DNA from: Cytophagales bacterium
Lineage (GTDB): Bacteria > Bacteroidota > Bacteroidia > Cytophagales > Cyclobacteriaceae
Assembly (NCBI GenBank): GCA_029262935.1
Contig: JAJCYK010000615.1
Coordinates: 1-6,717, forward strand
Length of the DNA stretch: 6,717 nucleotides
Direction of reading: 5' to 3'
A model generated the notes under the pieces. It was given only the letters and a program-made list of their open reading frames with translations, was not told where the DNA came from and searched no databases. A program made the position numbers and the translations under genes. The number at the start of each line of letters is the position of its first letter. The first letter of the stretch is position 1. Shown here in pieces: positions 6,001 through 6,717 of the stretch.

Positions 6001-6717
6001 TTATTCCATTATTTCCAACAAAGGGTTTTCCAAATAGCCCAGCTCAGACCAATTTTGTGCTGCTTTTACATTGCTGATGTCTAAACTGACTGCAGAAGAT
6101 TTGTGATTAGTAGCTATTTGAGCGCCGCCAGGAAGTGTGATCCAGTCCTCCCAGCTAAATTCCATCCCTCCCAATGGTAAAATCTTTACCCACATTTTCC
6201 ATGCCACGGGCCGTCTGTTTTCATCTAGAATCCAAACATAGCTATCCCCAGGTGTGGTCCCTCCACTGCTGTAATGAATCATCAATCCTTGTTGGCCGTC
6301 TTTGAGCTTTATCAGACTTCGGGACGTACCCTCATCAAAAGCTTTGACTACAGCATTCAACCAAAAACTATCGTTGTTAAAAAAATCCCAGGCTTTCTCA
6401 ATTATATGAAGAGATTCCGCGAGAGGCAGCAACTCGCCCTGTCGGTAAGCCTTACCTATTTTTTTGTCAATATCCAGTTTCACCGTGTAGGTGTCCCAAG
6501 TAACGAGGCATAAATGATTCACCTTGTCCCACTGGAAGGTATGAACGCCTTTAAAAGTCCATTGTATGATAGGTATGTTGTCCCAGGCTGAAGCATTTAC
6601 AGCTTGCATCATGGACTTGGCTAGTTTATCCGCTTGTGGGCTGGTTGATGCTTCGGGCACATCTTCATCCAATACCCACCAGGCAACTAACAAAGCACAA
6701 AGCACCCCTAATAATAA
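6001..6717 (-). CDS. Unknown tryptophan-rich exported or membrane-anchored protein (5' end outside window)
   Basis: Partial gene; the frame stays open to the right edge, so the GTG at 6705 need not be the start. The visible N-terminus (LLLG, then VLCALLVAWWVL) is a hydrophobic segment typical of a signal peptide or single membrane anchor, followed by an acidic linker DEDVPEAS. The mature part, about 220 residues, is unusually rich in tryptophan: 14 Trp in the 234 residues from 6705. Recurrent patterns are AWDNIPIIQWTFKG (40-53), FNNDSFWLNA (109-118), YSSGGTTPGDSYVW (145-158) and KMWVKILPLGG (170-180). The alternating strands suggest a beta-rich periplasmic domain, perhaps like lipid-binding LolA/LppX folds, but I do not recognise a named family. 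It is the upstream member of a tight pair with the decarboxylase (4-bp gap), so the two are likely co-expressed; no functional link is known to me. Confidence 0.85.
   Translation of the reverse strand, partial: LLLGVLCALLVAWWVLDEDVPEASTSPQADKLAKSMMQAVNASAWDNIPIIQWTFKGVHTFQWDKVNHLCLVTWDTYTVKLDIDKKIGKAYRQGELLPLAESLHIIEKAWDFFNNDSFWLNAVVKAFDEGTSRSLIKLKDGQQGLMIHYSSGGTTPGDSYVWILDENRRPVAWKMWVKILPLGGMEFSWEDWITLPGGAQIATNHKSSAVSLDISNVKAAQNWSELGYLENPLLEIME

Noticed and set aside
1..6717. Mobile element, phage or defence island signatures
   Set aside because: No transposase, integrase, recombinase, terminal inverted repeats, CRISPR repeats or defence-type domains were found; gene style is uniform across the window.

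Overview
The window looks like chromosomal DNA from a member of the Bacteroidota, most likely a marine-type Flavobacteriia or Cytophagia relative. The DNA is moderately AT-rich. Start codons are preceded by AT-rich sequence with little or no Shine-Dalgarno. One signal peptide ends in the 'A-Q' cleavage context common in this phylum. The protein families (sterol-desaturase-like hydroxylase, YtcJ-type amidohydrolase lipoprotein, group II PLP decarboxylase) are all common there. This assignment is inference from sequence style; there is no rRNA or other marker gene.

Layout: (1) 1-544, + strand, is the C-terminal part of a membrane fatty acid hydroxylase/sterol desaturase cut by the left edge. 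(2) 549-2964, - strand, is a probable two-gene unit: a cytoplasmic HAD phosphatase/phosphomutase (2293-2964) followed 25 bp later by a secreted, lipid-anchored amidohydrolase (549-2267). The amidohydrolase converges on gene 1 with only 4 bp between stop codons, inside a small symmetrical hairpin. (3) 2965-3102 is a divergent intergenic region carrying a clear inverted repeat. (4) 3103-4080, + strand, is an exported alpha/beta hydrolase. (5) 4081-4251 is a non-coding gap with an 11-bp tandem repeat. (6) 4252-4452, + strand, is a 66-residue antitoxin-like small protein with no partner toxin visible. (7) 4453-4598 is a convergent gap with a GC-rich stem-loop. (8) 4599-6717, - strand, is a tightly spaced pair: an unknown tryptophan-rich membrane-anchored or exported protein (cut by the right edge) and, 4 bp downstream, an aromatic-L-amino-acid-decarboxylase-type PLP enzyme.

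Functionally this is a mosaic of small catabolic and housekeeping-accessory genes rather than one pathway. The only strong sign of co-expression is the pair at the right end; the HAD/amidohydrolase pair is a weaker one. I found no tRNA, rRNA, CRISPR array, transposase, phage gene or integration site, and no convincing new multi-gene system. The observations worth checking are the regulatory palindrome before the alpha/beta hydrolase, the unknown Trp-rich protein coupled to the decarboxylase, and several small intergenic structures.
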